This document shows positions 53,914 to 64,000 of a stretch of 64,000 nt of DNA, in pieces (position 1 is the stretch's first letter; each line of letters opens with the position of its first letter). The notes under the pieces were generated by a model. It made no database searches. It was not told where the DNA came from and saw only the letters and a program-made list of their open reading frames with translations. The DNA is from Hyaloperonospora brassicae (taxonomy: Eukaryota > Oomycota > Peronosporomycetes > Peronosporales > Peronosporaceae): contig CANTFL010001484.1 in assembly GCA_947650285.1 (NCBI GenBank), positions 522,631 through 586,630 on the forward strand. Reading direction: 5' to 3'. Both the position numbers and the translations under genes were made by a program.

Positions 53914-56900
53914 ATGTACAGCCACGAGAGCGCTGTCTCTTCGGTGGATCTGTCGTTTTCACAGGTCTTGGAAGCCCGCAGCGCGTTGCACCAGCAGCAA
54001 CAACAGCGTCGCGGCAGTAGTCCAGTCGCTATCGCTCGCAACGCTCGATCCATTGCCGCCTTAACGCGTCCGCGCAATCACACAAACACGACAGCTGCGT
54101 CACGGGATGACGACTCCCGTCCGCCCGTCTATGGACACAACGGCATGCTCGACTCGGTCTACGAAGGCAGTGAAGACATACTGGAGGAACACGACCAAGA
54201 CGACATGGGTACAATCGGAGGAATCGGTGCACATGAACAAGAAATGGGTCCACCAGCTCGAAACAGCGACAATGACGACAGGAAGTGCACCACGATCGAC
54301 TGCCTGTTGCCCAGTGACTGGACCAATGGAGACGACGGACAGTTCGGACCGGACATGTACCGGTTCGTGCAGCCTCGACGACTGTCGTCGTGGGTCCAGG
54401 ACGATGCTGTATGTGCGTGCTTCAAGTGCCACACGGTCTTTTCCTTGCTTGTTCGGAAACACCATTGCCGGGCCTGTGGCCGCATCTTTTGCGCGACGTG
54501 TTCGAGTCAACGGGTTGTGATTCCAAGCGACTACGAGGCCACACCTGTGTCACCGGCGTACAACTCGCTGACGACGAATGCCAGTGACTTGATTGGCAAC
54601 ATCAGTTGGTACTTGACGTCGTACTCGAGCTTGCCATATGCAGTAACCACCGGGGCCGAGTGGCGTGACGCAACGGCACGATCGCCGTTTTCACAGTCCC
54701 GCGCGACGTTTCAGTCGATGGAATTGACGCGCGAGAAGCAGCAGGAGAATTTTTTGAAGGACATTCAGAGACTGCAAGAGACGAATGTGATCGGCAAGTT
54801 TACGCCGAATCGTGCACATTCCGGGAGCAGTAGTTCGTCATCGCCATTGGCCAGCAGCGGAGCTCTGCAGGTCCCAAGCACACACCATGCAGTGTATATG
54901 CCGGATGACAGTGTCATGCAACGCGTGTGTGACGATTGTGCGTGTGCACTCCAGCAGCGACGACACCATTACAACACTGTAAAAGTGTTTGAGTTGTGTG
55001 AGTTCGACTTGCGAGAGCTACGTACGCTAGGCCAAGTGTGTCGGAAGTGGCACCGCGCAACTATTATGTGCCTGTCCATGTTTCGCCAGATACAGTACTA
55101 TTTACCAACACATCGCCTGTCCGAGCGAGAAACAAAGATGCTGATTCGCAACCGAAAGTTTATTGGTGGCCACACAAAGTGGTTGTTGCAGCTTGTGAAA
55201 GCCGTCGACTTCTCGGCAGAGGATGAGATGGAGTACGCAAATAGTGAGACGACAGCGGGCAATCTTGAAGAGCATGCTGATGTGCGACGAAAGCACGAGG
55301 AAAACAAGAAGCTGGTGGACGAGGTGATGGAGCTGTTGCAGCAGGAGCGCAAGTACAAGTGCATGCTGACGATGTGCTCGCGTCTGTGTAAGCCACAAAT
55401 TAGTAGTGTCGACGCACTAGAAATTCTCGCGGACGAAACGATTCGCAATCATCGACTACGTGCGTTGGCAATTGACGCCTTGCTGAAGACCGCCACGGAA
55501 AACGAATGGTGGAGCTACTTGCAAGTGCTTTTGCATAGCCTGAGTGTGGAGTCAAACGTGGTTGGCAGCAAGCTTGGGCAAGCCTTGATTCGCCATGCCC
55601 AATGCGACATCCGGTTTTGCTACGATTTGTACTGGGGACTCACGGTCATGGCCGAGGACCCAAGTTGTCGCCGCAGATTCGATGGCATGAAGCAGCGACT
55701 GCTTCTAGCTCTGACGCAGTTCAGGAATGCATCGTCGACAGGCCGACTGGCTGAGTCACAGATTTCTGCCAGCGACGACATTGCGGAGCAGCTTCTTCGA
55801 GGTCAGGAGCTAGTGGATATGATGTGGAAGATTCCACCACGCATTCCAGTTGAAGATGCACGCAGAATCTTGTGTGCATTCGTACAGAAGTCATCCTTGC
55901 GAACGTGGATGAATGGGAGCGCGCCTGACGACTCTAGTCAGATAGGAGCGAATCGAGGACGAAAATGGCCTCTGTTACGACTGCCTGTGGATCCACATGT
56001 AAAAGTTTGCGGAATCGATTACGGAAAGATTGAGGTGAAACGGAGTGCGGAGGCGCCCATGGTCATTACGTGCACGGGGGTCAATCGCGAAGAGGAAGAA
56101 GAGGCTGAAGACTCTGCGAACGGTGGCGCCAAATCTCAGCGAAGCACATGGAGTCGCCGCACTCTAGAGCTGCCGCACTACCGGCTCATGTACAAGCGGG
56201 ACGATCTTCGGAAAGACGCCATCGTTCAAAACATTATCAATGTCATGTATCTGATTTTGAAGCAAGAGACTCGGTTAGACATTCCTCTCGTAACGTACCG
56301 TGTTCTGCCGACAAGCAGCTTCGACGGGCTCATCGAGATTGTGGAGAATGCACATACGCTGTACTCCATCATTCGAGACCACGGTACAATCTTGAATTTC
56401 CTGCACCATTACAACGGCCATCGCACGCTCAGCGACATTTCTTCCTCGTTCAGGGAAAGCCTTGCTGCGTACACGGTGATCACGTTCTTGTTGGGCGTGG
56501 GTGATCGACACGCCGACAACGTCATGCTAACGAAGGATGGGAACTTGTTCCATATTGACTACGGCTTCATTCTAGGCAAGGACCCAAAGCCGCTCCAGCC
56601 TCCGATGAGGTTGGACCATTACATGATCGAGGCTCTCGGGGGCATGCAGACACAGCAATTTGAGCAGTTCAAGCAGCTATGCGTGATTGCATTCAACTGT
56701 TTGAGGAGACACGTGAGTTTGTTCATGATTATGCTTACGTTGGTAGTAAAGGCGCTTCCAGAGATTACGGACTTTGGAGTGAACTACACCCAGAGTGATC
56801 TTGAGGCCTTTGTCATCGAACGTTTCCTGCCAGGCCAGTCGGACGACGAAGCAGCAACAGCGCTGATGTTGCGGATGGAAGGGAAGTTAAATGAGCGCAT

Positions 56901-57093
56901 TGGCATGAAGCTCAGCGACTTCGTGCACGCGCATTCGAATGAGAAAACCGTGTCGAAGGGCATGACGTCTGTGGGCTCTTCCGTCAAGATTGGTGTCGAA
57001 GCTGTGGAGGCTACAGTTTCTACCGTCGCGAGCTCACTTACCAGTGGTGCTTCGTCAATCTACAAGTACATGTGGGGTGGGCTAGATCGATAA
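53914..57093 (+). CDS. FYVE domain-phosphatidylinositol 3-kinase fusion, class III-like
   Basis: 1,059 aa, single exon. The N-terminus is disordered with a poly-Q run (residues 27-31). The FYVE domain starts at W160 (WVQDD), with cysteines 169/172, the RKHHCR ligand motif at 181-186, cysteines 185/188 and 193/196, then an insertion of about 130 residues before the last pair at 339/342. FYVE domains bind PI3P on endosomes. A helical accessory region (about 500-640) leads to a lipid-kinase domain with GDRHADN (catalytic Asp 864), HIDYGFILG (DYG in place of DFG) and KDPKPLQPPMRL, the last being typical of Vps34. A C-terminal A/S/V-rich tail follows the kinase. No C2 domain is visible, so it is not a standard Vps34. 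The inference is a kinase that makes and also reads PI3P on endosomal membranes. Confidence 0.9.
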   Translation: MYSHESAVSSVDLSFSQVLEARSALHQQQQQRRGSSPVAIARNARSIAALTRPRNHTNTTAASRDDDSRPPVYGHNGMLDSVYEGSEDILEEHDQDDMGTIGGIGAHEQEMGPPARNSDNDDRKCTTIDCLLPSDWTNGDDGQFGPDMYRFVQPRRLSSWVQDDAVCACFKCHTVFSLLVRKHHCRACGRIFCATCSSQRVVIPSDYEATPVSPAYNSLTTNASDLIGNISWYLTSYSSLPYAVTTGAEWRDATARSPFSQSRATFQSMELTREKQQENFLKDIQRLQETNVIGKFTPNRAHSGSSSSSSPLASSGALQVPSTHHAVYMPDDSVMQRVCDDCACALQQRRHHYNTVKVFELCEFDLRELRTLGQVCRKWHRATIMCLSMFRQIQYYLPTHRLSERETKMLIRNRKFIGGHTKWLLQLVKAVDFSAEDEMEYANSETTAGNLEEHADVRRKHEENKKLVDEVMELLQQERKYKCMLTMCSRLCKPQISSVDALEILADETIRNHRLRALAIDALLKTATENEWWSYLQVLLHSLSVESNVVGSKLGQALIRHAQCDIRFCYDLYWGLTVMAEDPSCRRRFDGMKQRLLLALTQFRNASSTGRLAESQISASDDIAEQLLRGQELVDMMWKIPPRIPVEDARRILCAFVQKSSLRTWMNGSAPDDSSQIGANRGRKWPLLRLPVDPHVKVCGIDYGKIEVKRSAEAPMVITCTGVNREEEEEAEDSANGGAKSQRSTWSRRTLELPHYRLMYKRDDLRKDAIVQNIINVMYLILKQETRLDIPLVTYRVLPTSSFDGLIEIVENAHTLYSIIRDHGTILNFLHHYNGHRTLSDISSSFRESLAAYTVITFLLGVGDRHADNVMLTKDGNLFHIDYGFILGKDPKPLQPPMRLDHYMIEALGGMQTQQFEQFKQLCVIAFNCLRRHVSLFMIMLTLVVKALPEITDFGVNYTQSDLEAFVIERFLPGQSDDEAATALMLRMEGKLNERIGMKLSDFVHAHSNEKTVSKGMTSVGSSVKIGVEAVEATVSTVASSLTSGASSIYKYMWGGLDR

Positions 57094-59062
57094 GCTCTTG
57101 GATGTCAATGAAAGCGCATGAAGGAGATGGTGGCGAAGTTTGCGTGGTGTTGAGGATTCTGTGCGCATTTTGTTGTGGCAATATGCTGTGATGTATGGCG
57201 AGTTATGACGTACGAAGTACCTGGTGGTGTGGAAGATGACTGGGATGGCTCGAATCGTGGCCGTCGTCATCGTGGCGCAGCAACCACGACTTTCGATTCA
57301 TCATGCAACTGCGGAGACCAAATGGGCAACATTGTCTCGTCTTTGACTGGACGTCCCCACGAACTTGCTGAGCACGTATCTGAAGAAGTACAATGGCCAG
57401 CATGATTAGGCATGCACACGAAGTTGCAGCTTGGGAGGCCACAACAGCGTTGGATTGCAGCACATCATGTTTGCATGACATGCCATGAGACGCCATGATC
57501 TTCGTTATTTGTGTGATTGTAGTCAAGTTCTGATTGTGAAGCTGCTGATTGCTGTTGCTTACCGAACGAAAGAAAGCCGTGGCGGAATGAGCGAATGACC
57601 GACCAACCGCAGGCCCGCAAAGTAGTCGCATTTTCTCGTGTCATTAGATTGAGACAAGCCTGACATTCGGTTAGCGATCGCAGAGTTTTGTTAGACAGTG
57701 CGCTCGGTGCAAGCTATAGGTGTCACTACTCGAAGCTGACATTGGCTACGTTTTCCGCCTGGTGAGGAACCGCTGCCGAAAGTCAGGATAACTACATGAC
57801 TTTGCTGACAACGCATTATGTGAAGCGAAGTTACAAGAGACCGTGCTTCGCCAACGATTGGATTCGTCAGAAGATGTACCCACTGAAGTAGTGGAGGTGT
57901 TGGATCAGAGACAAGCAGAGCTAACTTTCGGAGAAAGAAACTTTGGTGTATGTTAATACCAGAAGCGTTTGCATAACGCGCAAGAGATGACATCTGTACA
58001 TTTTTTGTGCTGCATGTTGAGCGCAGCGCCTACAAGCGCAAGACAATGCTGTCTAAATGATAAGCGGGAAGAGGTGATTTGCAAAGTACTACAAGCCTAG
58101 CACGTCAACTTCAGACCGGGAAAATCGATCGATGGTCATTGCTAATCGCGGGGGCAAACGGAAGATCTCAGTTTGTTGTCCTGCGGTACTCAGTGCGACG
58201 AAATAGCGAACGAAAAGCTCGAAGAAATGCAAAGCATCGAGGGTCACTTCGGGATAGTTTTGGGTATATGGTGGACGGAAAGTTCAGTAAACTAGCGGTC
58301 AGTTGCTCCTCCAACTACACGTGACTGTTTGCGAGGCTTTTTGCGCTTCAACTTTTCTATGGAGATGAAGGAAACCTAAAATTGGTCGTCGAAGTTGAGG
58401 TGGAGGGTGGGCTGGTGCAGGGGCTGGTAGCTAAGCTCAATAACAACCTGCTTACTCAGGAACCCTGTCAATTTTTTGGAGCTGCTCTATCACATCGAAA
58501 GAGGATGAACATGCTCAGGCGTAGCTGCCGAACAGAAGGGTGTTGAACGATGCGTGAGAGATAGAAGTGGACGAGAAAAGCAGTGGACCGATTGGTGACG
58601 GGTACAAGTCGCATATGGGATCACAAGGACCGAATGGATCGACGTTGCGAGGGATGTCTGCACCCTGTTTGATGTACTTTAAGAAGCCACTAGATTCCTT
58701 CTAGTGAGTGTATTCTGCGACCTTTGACTAGAGACTTGCGAAGCACACAGCACCCAGTCCGCCCTTGACGTGTGATTCAAGTAGATTAGTTTCGATTGAG
58801 CATATCATCACTGACGATATGCATCCTCTGCAGCGGAAAAACTAGCCAGATTTCTAAAAATTTAAAACGAGAACGGTCATGTTGTCCATTCTACTTGTGA
58901 CTCGTAACTTACAACACGGCGGCCAAGAACAAGGTCGGCGGATGCCCAAATGTGCAGACTTAGTAAGGGTAAAAAAAAGTGAATGACACATAACCAGAAA
59001 GGTGTCGTGCTTCGCGCTTTGACATACACAAGCAGCAATAACGAGCGATCGCAGTGAGCGTG
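57094..59062. other. Intergenic region, no supported gene
   Basis: 1.97 kb between the PI3-kinase stop and a copia LTR. A minus-strand 142-codon frame (57,203-57,631, ATG start) has no recognisable motif and is treated as chance. I find no repeats. Confidence 0.5.
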
Positions 59063-59363
59063 TGTTGCAGATCGACCGTTGCTGTCGCATAACTCTTTAC
59101 GTGATTTATGATCACGCCAGGTAAATGTTAACCACATATATTGTTGTAGTAGCCGATGATGATGCCAGGTCCATGGGAAGACGCAAGATCATTAGAGAGG
59201 AAACAATGCATGTCAGAGGTAGTGGTTAATACGTCAATATATTTCTCAGTTCACAATTATCCTCACAGTACGCAAGTACTACTACATCCAGCAGCGAAGA
59301 GTCGGCTGCTGAGTTCAAGAACTCCGGCGCGCACAAAGCTAGAGTGCGGACGCGTCGTAAACA
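59063..59363 (+). repeat. 5' LTR of copia element F
   Basis: It starts TGTTGC and probably ends TAAACA at 59,363. Identity with the 3' copy continues to the window end (GAG after ACA), so the true end may be a few bases further. Confidence 0.85.
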
Positions 59364-59368
59364 GAGAA

Positions 59369-61906
59369 ATGGTTATGAGCCCAAGCGGGGAACATGAAGG
59401 GGATGACATCTTCTCACCAACGAGAAACCTCACCACCCAGTTTGAAGACATGGGATCGTTTCGGACACCTGATGGAAATGGAGGGCCTCCACTTCCATCT
59501 TCGTCATCCGAGAATCAGACGCCGATGACTCCATATGCTCATATGGATATGATGCAACTCATTGCAACCTTGCAACAAGAGGTTCGCGAGTTGAGAGCAC
59601 AAGCCCAAGCATCGAGGCAAACCGACTCTAATGTGACAATGCACACCGCCTCACCGGCGACATCGTCTACAGCATACCGTCCAGTTGGTACACCCAAGTT
59701 GAAGGGCTTCAAGGTCATTGAGTTCACCGGAGAAGAACGACACTCAGGACTTGGAGCAGATTGGGACTCGTTCAAGTACCAATTTGATGTGCAAATACAT
59801 ACGCTCGAGACCTTCGATCTCGTAGTCTGGAATGAAGAGCATCGACTGAGCGCTATGGCGATGTGCTTTCGCGGTGCTGCCTTTGGCCATTTCAAGTATC
59901 TCGCGGATCGAGGACTTACCGCCAACTACGACAGTGTCTGCAGGTCCATGAAGAACCGATTTTGCTGTAAGCTGAGTCAGTCTCAACTGGGAAAGCTACT
60001 TGAAGCGCCCAAGAGAACCAACACAACGTGGACATCTCATATTGAGTACATGAGAGCTGTGACGAGCCGTATGGATGGAAATCCAAGCAAGATTATCCTT
60101 GAATACTTCTGCTCATACTCTTGTCCATCAGAGGAGAGAAGCTTGCTGGCGAAGATTGATCAAGACAGCTTGGAGTACGGGATCGAGCTCGAGAAAGCTA
60201 TACGATATCTGACCTCCATCACAGGAAACGGAAAGAATTTCGTCTGTAAGCCAAAAGGGGCGACGAATTTGTACGAGCGTGCTGAAAGAGACAAGCCGAA
60301 GTTTGAGAAGAACCAGCGGAAGTCAAGACATGAATCTGGTGATGCGTACAGTGCAGGAGGAGCCAAGAAGTATCCTAAGCGAGCCTGTTTCTTCTGTGAG
60401 GATGAGGGTCATATTGCTTCAACATGCCCACTCAAGAAGGAGTTTCTGGAAAAGAAGAAAAGGCCAACAGGCTCAGCTAATCTTGTGGAGACAACTCGCG
60501 AGATCCATAAGACAGAAGATAATGACTGTCAGTACGCATCATGCTGGGCGGCATTCAGATCCAGCAGGGATGAACGTGAATGGTTGCTGGACTCAGGCGC
60601 TAGTCACCACATATGCGGTACTGGATTTGCGTTGCAAAACGAGTACGCATGCAATCTGTCCGTGACTATCGCAGATGGTCGCACCATCAGGTCTTCCACG
60701 TGTGGCAACATCGTGATGGAGATCAATGTCAACGGAAATCAAAGCAAGATTCTGTTGCAAGACGTGCACGTAATTCCAGGGCTGCGCAAAAACCTGCTAT
60801 CGATTGGTCAACTTGCGAAGAAAGGAATTCATACCTCATTTACCGACCAAGGAGCGTCACTGTGGAATCTTGACGACACGGGAGTCAAAGTTATTGCTGG
60901 CTGTGCGACGTGGGACAATGGGCTTTGCTATCTCAATGGGCACGCAGTCGAATCAGCTATTGCGAGTGTCGCAGCGAAACCTGATGACAGCATCATGGAA
61001 TGGCATGCTCGACTCGGCCATGTCAACGTTGAGGATGTGGCGATGATCGAGAATCATGAATTGGCTGATGGTTTACACACCACTGACAAGAATAAAAGTG
61101 ACTGTGCTGCATTTCGCGAGGGGAAACAAACAAGAGGTGCTAAAGCCCAAACAGACACATCCGAATCAGCACCAACGGACGAGATTGGCGCCGTAATTGG
61201 AGTTGACATTAAGACGAACGTCAAGCCTCACGATTACAGAGGCTGCACTCACTCTTTGCATGTCGTTGACTATGCATCTAGCTATGGAGAAGTCTTTCCA
61301 ATGCGTGTTAAGTCCGACTGGTTTCCGTTGCTGACTGAATTCATTACAAGATTCGAACGACAATATGACGTGCGAGTGAAGGTCATTCGGAGCGACAATG
61401 AATTTGACACGAACAAGATAAGGTCGTGGTGTGCACAACGCGGTATCCGACAGCAACTAACGGAACCAGACGAATCGACTTCAAATGGAAAGGTGGAGAG
61501 GCGCCACAGGACTTTGTTTGACGGTATGCGGGCTATGATGTTTGATGCTGCCAAGGCTCCTCGGTTCCTATGGTCGGAAGCACTACGTCATCAGTCATGG
61601 CTAAGAAACCGACTCCCGACACGTGCGAATGGTGGAAACATGTCGCCTATTGAATCCCTCACTGGACACAAGCCCAACCTTAGTCGCATACTAAAGTGGG
61701 GACAAAGGGTCACGGTTCATGTCAAGAGCAAGTCCATGGGTACCCGAAAGAAGTGTGAGCACGGAATATTCATCGGATATGATGATAAGGTGAAGGGTCA
61801 TCGCGTGTACATCAAGCGTACTAAAAAAGATCTTGGTATCGCAGCACGTCCAGTCAATAGACTCGGCCAAGAAGGGTATCGACAAAGATCCGAATGCTGG
61901 AAATGA
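59369..61906 (+). CDS. Element F gag-protease-integrase polyprotein
   Basis: From the first ATG after the LTR (59,369) the frame is open for 845 codons. Gag has a capsid region, then a CCHC knuckle, CFFCEDEGHIASTC (about 60,388-60,429). The protease motif is WLLDSGASHHICG (about 60,583). The pre-integrase motif is WHARLGHVNVEDV, followed by CAAFREGKQ, where the usual C-x2-C has Phe for the second Cys. The integrase core has GVDIK, IRSDNEFD and SNGKVERRHRTL, giving the D, D and E residues. The frame ends when an A6 run at 61,823-61,828 shifts it; A5 would continue into the RT frame. Confidence 0.88.
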   Translation: MVMSPSGEHEGDDIFSPTRNLTTQFEDMGSFRTPDGNGGPPLPSSSSENQTPMTPYAHMDMMQLIATLQQEVRELRAQAQASRQTDSNVTMHTASPATSSTAYRPVGTPKLKGFKVIEFTGEERHSGLGADWDSFKYQFDVQIHTLETFDLVVWNEEHRLSAMAMCFRGAAFGHFKYLADRGLTANYDSVCRSMKNRFCCKLSQSQLGKLLEAPKRTNTTWTSHIEYMRAVTSRMDGNPSKIILEYFCSYSCPSEERSLLAKIDQDSLEYGIELEKAIRYLTSITGNGKNFVCKPKGATNLYERAERDKPKFEKNQRKSRHESGDAYSAGGAKKYPKRACFFCEDEGHIASTCPLKKEFLEKKKRPTGSANLVETTREIHKTEDNDCQYASCWAAFRSSRDEREWLLDSGASHHICGTGFALQNEYACNLSVTIADGRTIRSSTCGNIVMEINVNGNQSKILLQDVHVIPGLRKNLLSIGQLAKKGIHTSFTDQGASLWNLDDTGVKVIAGCATWDNGLCYLNGHAVESAIASVAAKPDDSIMEWHARLGHVNVEDVAMIENHELADGLHTTDKNKSDCAAFREGKQTRGAKAQTDTSESAPTDEIGAVIGVDIKTNVKPHDYRGCTHSLHVVDYASSYGEVFPMRVKSDWFPLLTEFITRFERQYDVRVKVIRSDNEFDTNKIRSWCAQRGIRQQLTEPDESTSNGKVERRHRTLFDGMRAMMFDAAKAPRFLWSEALRHQSWLRNRLPTRANGGNMSPIESLTGHKPNLSRILKWGQRVTVHVKSKSMGTRKKCEHGIFIGYDDKVKGHRVYIKRTKKDLGIAARPVNRLGQEGYRQRSECWK
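59373..59384 (+). other. Primer-binding site of copia element F (initiator tRNA-Met anticodon arm)
   Basis: TTATGAGCCCAA is the complement of TTGGGCTCATAA, the expected anticodon-arm sequence of initiator tRNA-Met, and is identical to the element D site. It overlaps the gag start codons. Confidence 0.6.
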
Positions 61907-63676
61907 TGCACCCGCCTACAATATCTCTGACGAAGAGAGCCTACCAAGTCAAAGTGAAGATGGCTCGAGCATTTCTAATTGCGAGGAATCTGGGGTTGAT
62001 TTAAACACTGGCAAAAATCAATCGCTAGCAGAACGACGTGAGCGTCGTCATGTCACCATGCCTGCTAGATATGCTGATGGTGCCGCAATGTTGGTTGTAC
62101 GAGTGAAAGAGCCAAGATCCGTTAAAGAGGCCATGACTCTTCCTGAAAGGCAGAACTGGATCGATGCGATGAAGGCAGAGCTCGATGCACTTGTCGAAAA
62201 TGGCACTTGGGAGGTTGTCGACGAACCAAACAAAGGTGCAAACATCGTCGACAGCAAGTGGGTTTTGAAGATCAAGTTTGATGCTAATGGTGACGTTGAA
62301 CGCTTTAAAGCAAGACTTGTAGCTCGAGGGTTTAGCCAGAAGTACGGCGTTGATTTCTCGGAGACATTCGCACCTGTCATCAAGATGAGCAGTGTGCGTT
62401 TATTTTTGCACTATCAAGCTTGCTTGGACTACGACTGACTCATGGCGACGTTCCAAACGCCTACGTGAAGGGCTTGTTCCGCGAACTCATCTACATGAAG
62501 GCGCCAAGAGAGATGGACGTCGAGGAGGGCAAGGTACTCAAGCTGCTTAAGCCATTGTATGGGCTAAAACAGTCGGGTCGCTGCTGGAATGAGACGATGA
62601 ACGAGTACATCATCGCACTTGGATTTAGTAAGTCACGACTCGACCCGTGCATCTATTACAAGCGCGACAAGAAAGAGCGGGTGATGTTCCTTGGGCTTTA
62701 CGTGGATGATGTGCTGATCGCGTATCATGACGAGGAGGAGCTGCGCGATGTCACACTGAAGCTGGAAGAACGGTTCAGCATCAAGATGCTCGGACCAGTG
62801 AAGAAATTTCTTGGTATCACAGTACACGAAACCCAGCAAAGTTATTTTTTGTCGCAGCAGGGCATGATTTGTGACGCCCTCCGCGCGTTCAATCTGGAAC
62901 ATGTCAGAACTGTAACGACTCCAATGGATCCAAACACAGATTATAATGGTGCTGACAGTGAGGTACTAGTGGATTTACATCGTGTACGTGAAGCTCTCGG
63001 TACGCTACTTTGGATTGCTAATTCTACACGCCCGGACATAGCGTTTGCTACCAACTTTGCGTCAAGACATCGCGAGAAGCCTCGTAAGTGCCATTGGGAG
63101 CTGATCAAACGGATTTTTCGCTACCTTAAGGGCACATCGGATCGTGGTTTGCGCTACTGGAAGTCAAGTGAGGCTGTTTCAATTGAACAACTTGAGGTCA
63201 AAATTTGGTCCGATGCTGATTGGGCTGGTGATCGAGTCGACCGAAAATCAACGAGCGGAGCCTTCCTTTCGATAAATGGGCGGCCGATAGCATGGAGTTC
63301 AAAGAAGCAAGCCGTTGTTGCGATGTCGACTATGGAAGCAGAGTTCATCGCCGGTGCAACAAGTGTTTCTGAATGTGGATGGATTCGACAACTTCTTCAA
63401 GAACTGCTCAGCATCAAGATTGTCCCAAGTATCATGGTTGACAACCAAAGCGCGATACGAACGATGAAGAATGAGATGGTGTCAGCTGCTGCAAAGCACA
63501 TTGCTCTGCGGTATCACTTCATCAAGGATGAAACTAGCAAAGGACTCGTAAGTGTGAAATGGTGTGCCAGTAAGGACCAGCTTGCAGACATTTTGACCAA
63601 GCCGCTACCGCGTCAAATATTCGAGGAGCTACGATGTCAAGTTCAGGTGGCGAAGCGCGAGTTACAAGGTAATTAG
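61833..63676 (+). CDS. Element F reverse transcriptase and RNase H (pol C-terminal part, one frameshift)
   Basis: The frame from about 61,833 to 62,438 carries a linker and the RT start (EAMTLPERQNWIDAMKAEL, VDSKWVLKIKFDANG, ARLVARGFSQKYGVDF). It is shifted at a T5 run (62,403-62,407); T6 would join it to the frame 62,420-63,676. That frame has PLYGLKQSGRCW, the catalytic YVDDVLIA, then RNase H (IWSDADWAGD, STMEAEFIAG, VDNQSAI, and KHIALRYHFI with the conserved His). It ends 20 bp before the 3' LTR. Confidence 0.9.
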
Positions 63677-63696
63677 CTCATCACGGTCAGGAGGAG

Positions 63697-64000
63697 TGTT
63701 GCAGATCGACCGTTGCTGTCGCATAACTCTTTACGTGATTTATGATCACGCCAGGTAAATGTTAACCACATATATTGTTGTAGTAGCCGATGATGATGCC
63801 AGGTCCATGGGAAGACGCAAGATCATTAGAGAGGAAACAATGCATGTCAGTGGTAGTGGTTAATACGTCAATATATTTCTCAGTTCACAATTATCCTCAC
63901 AGTACGCAAGTACTACTACATCCAGCAGCGAAGAGTCGGCTGCTGAGTTCAAGAACTCCGGCGCGCACAAAGCTAGAGTGCGGACGCGTCGTAAACAGAG
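63697..64000 (+). repeat. 3' LTR of copia element F (runs to the window edge)
   Basis: 304 bases match 59,063-59,366 with one difference. Confidence 0.9.

Larger units (their letters stand above)
59063..64000 (+). mobile_element. Young Ty1/copia LTR retrotransposon (element F), cut by the window end
   Basis: The 5' LTR begins TGTTGCAGATCG at 59,063, and the same sequence begins at 63,697. Over the 304 visible bases I find one difference (near 59,218; A against T). A purine tract (GGTCAGGAGGAG) precedes the 3' LTR. The order gag, protease, integrase, RT, RNase H is that of copia. The target duplication cannot be checked because the right flank is outside the window. Confidence 0.92.

Noticed and set aside
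57203..57631. 142-codon minus-strand frame after the PI3-kinase
   Set aside because: No motif, mixed low-complexity composition, and it overlaps the 3' flank; probably chance.
59156..59368. Extension of the copia F gag frame into the 5' LTR
   Set aside because: The open frame inside the LTR precedes the primer site and is not part of the protein; the first ATG after the LTR is at 59,369.

Overview
The window looks like an oomycete nuclear genome (Phytophthora or downy-mildew type). The reasons are intron-poor, closely packed genes with short GT-AG introns (58-144 nt in the models here), a FYVE domain fused to a PI3-kinase, an Inr-like element, and chromodomain Ty3/gypsy elements nested in each other. 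No species can be named from the sequence alone.

Layout: 1-4,607 is non-coding with degraded repeats. An MFS transporter (4,608-6,221, minus) and a fused aspartokinase-homoserine dehydrogenase (26,840-29,569, plus) were once divergent neighbours about 640 bp apart. A Ty1/copia element (6,671-26,644, minus) sits between them with a perfect 5-bp target duplication. Its polypurine tract received a Ty3/gypsy element (6,972-22,242). That element's 5' LTR received a second gypsy element (7,360-14,998). The copia 5' LTR holds a solo LTR (26,023-26,466). A third gypsy element (32,808-43,148, minus) is broken by a non-homologous insertion of about 2.6 kb in its RT, and a decayed LINE follows (about 43,180-46,140).

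From 47.3 to 57.1 kb lies a compact gene island: a lipid-A-disaccharide synthase (LpxB) homologue reconstructed from eight exons, the NatA auxiliary subunit NAA15, a REEP/DP1/HVA22 membrane-shaping protein, and, divergent from it, a FYVE-PI3-kinase. The window ends in a young copia element (from 59,063). Its LTRs differ by one base over about 300, and its pol is broken only at two homopolymer runs.

The most unusual signal is that all three gypsy elements carry a long open frame on the antisense strand between the integrase GPY/F region and the 3' LTR, overlapping the chromodomain. One is intact (350 codons). One is a single 555-codon frame with only five stops. These may be antisense accessory genes driven from the 3' LTR. 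Both element classes also show primer sites matching initiator tRNA-Met: the gypsies match its 3' end, the copias its anticodon arm (half-tRNA priming).
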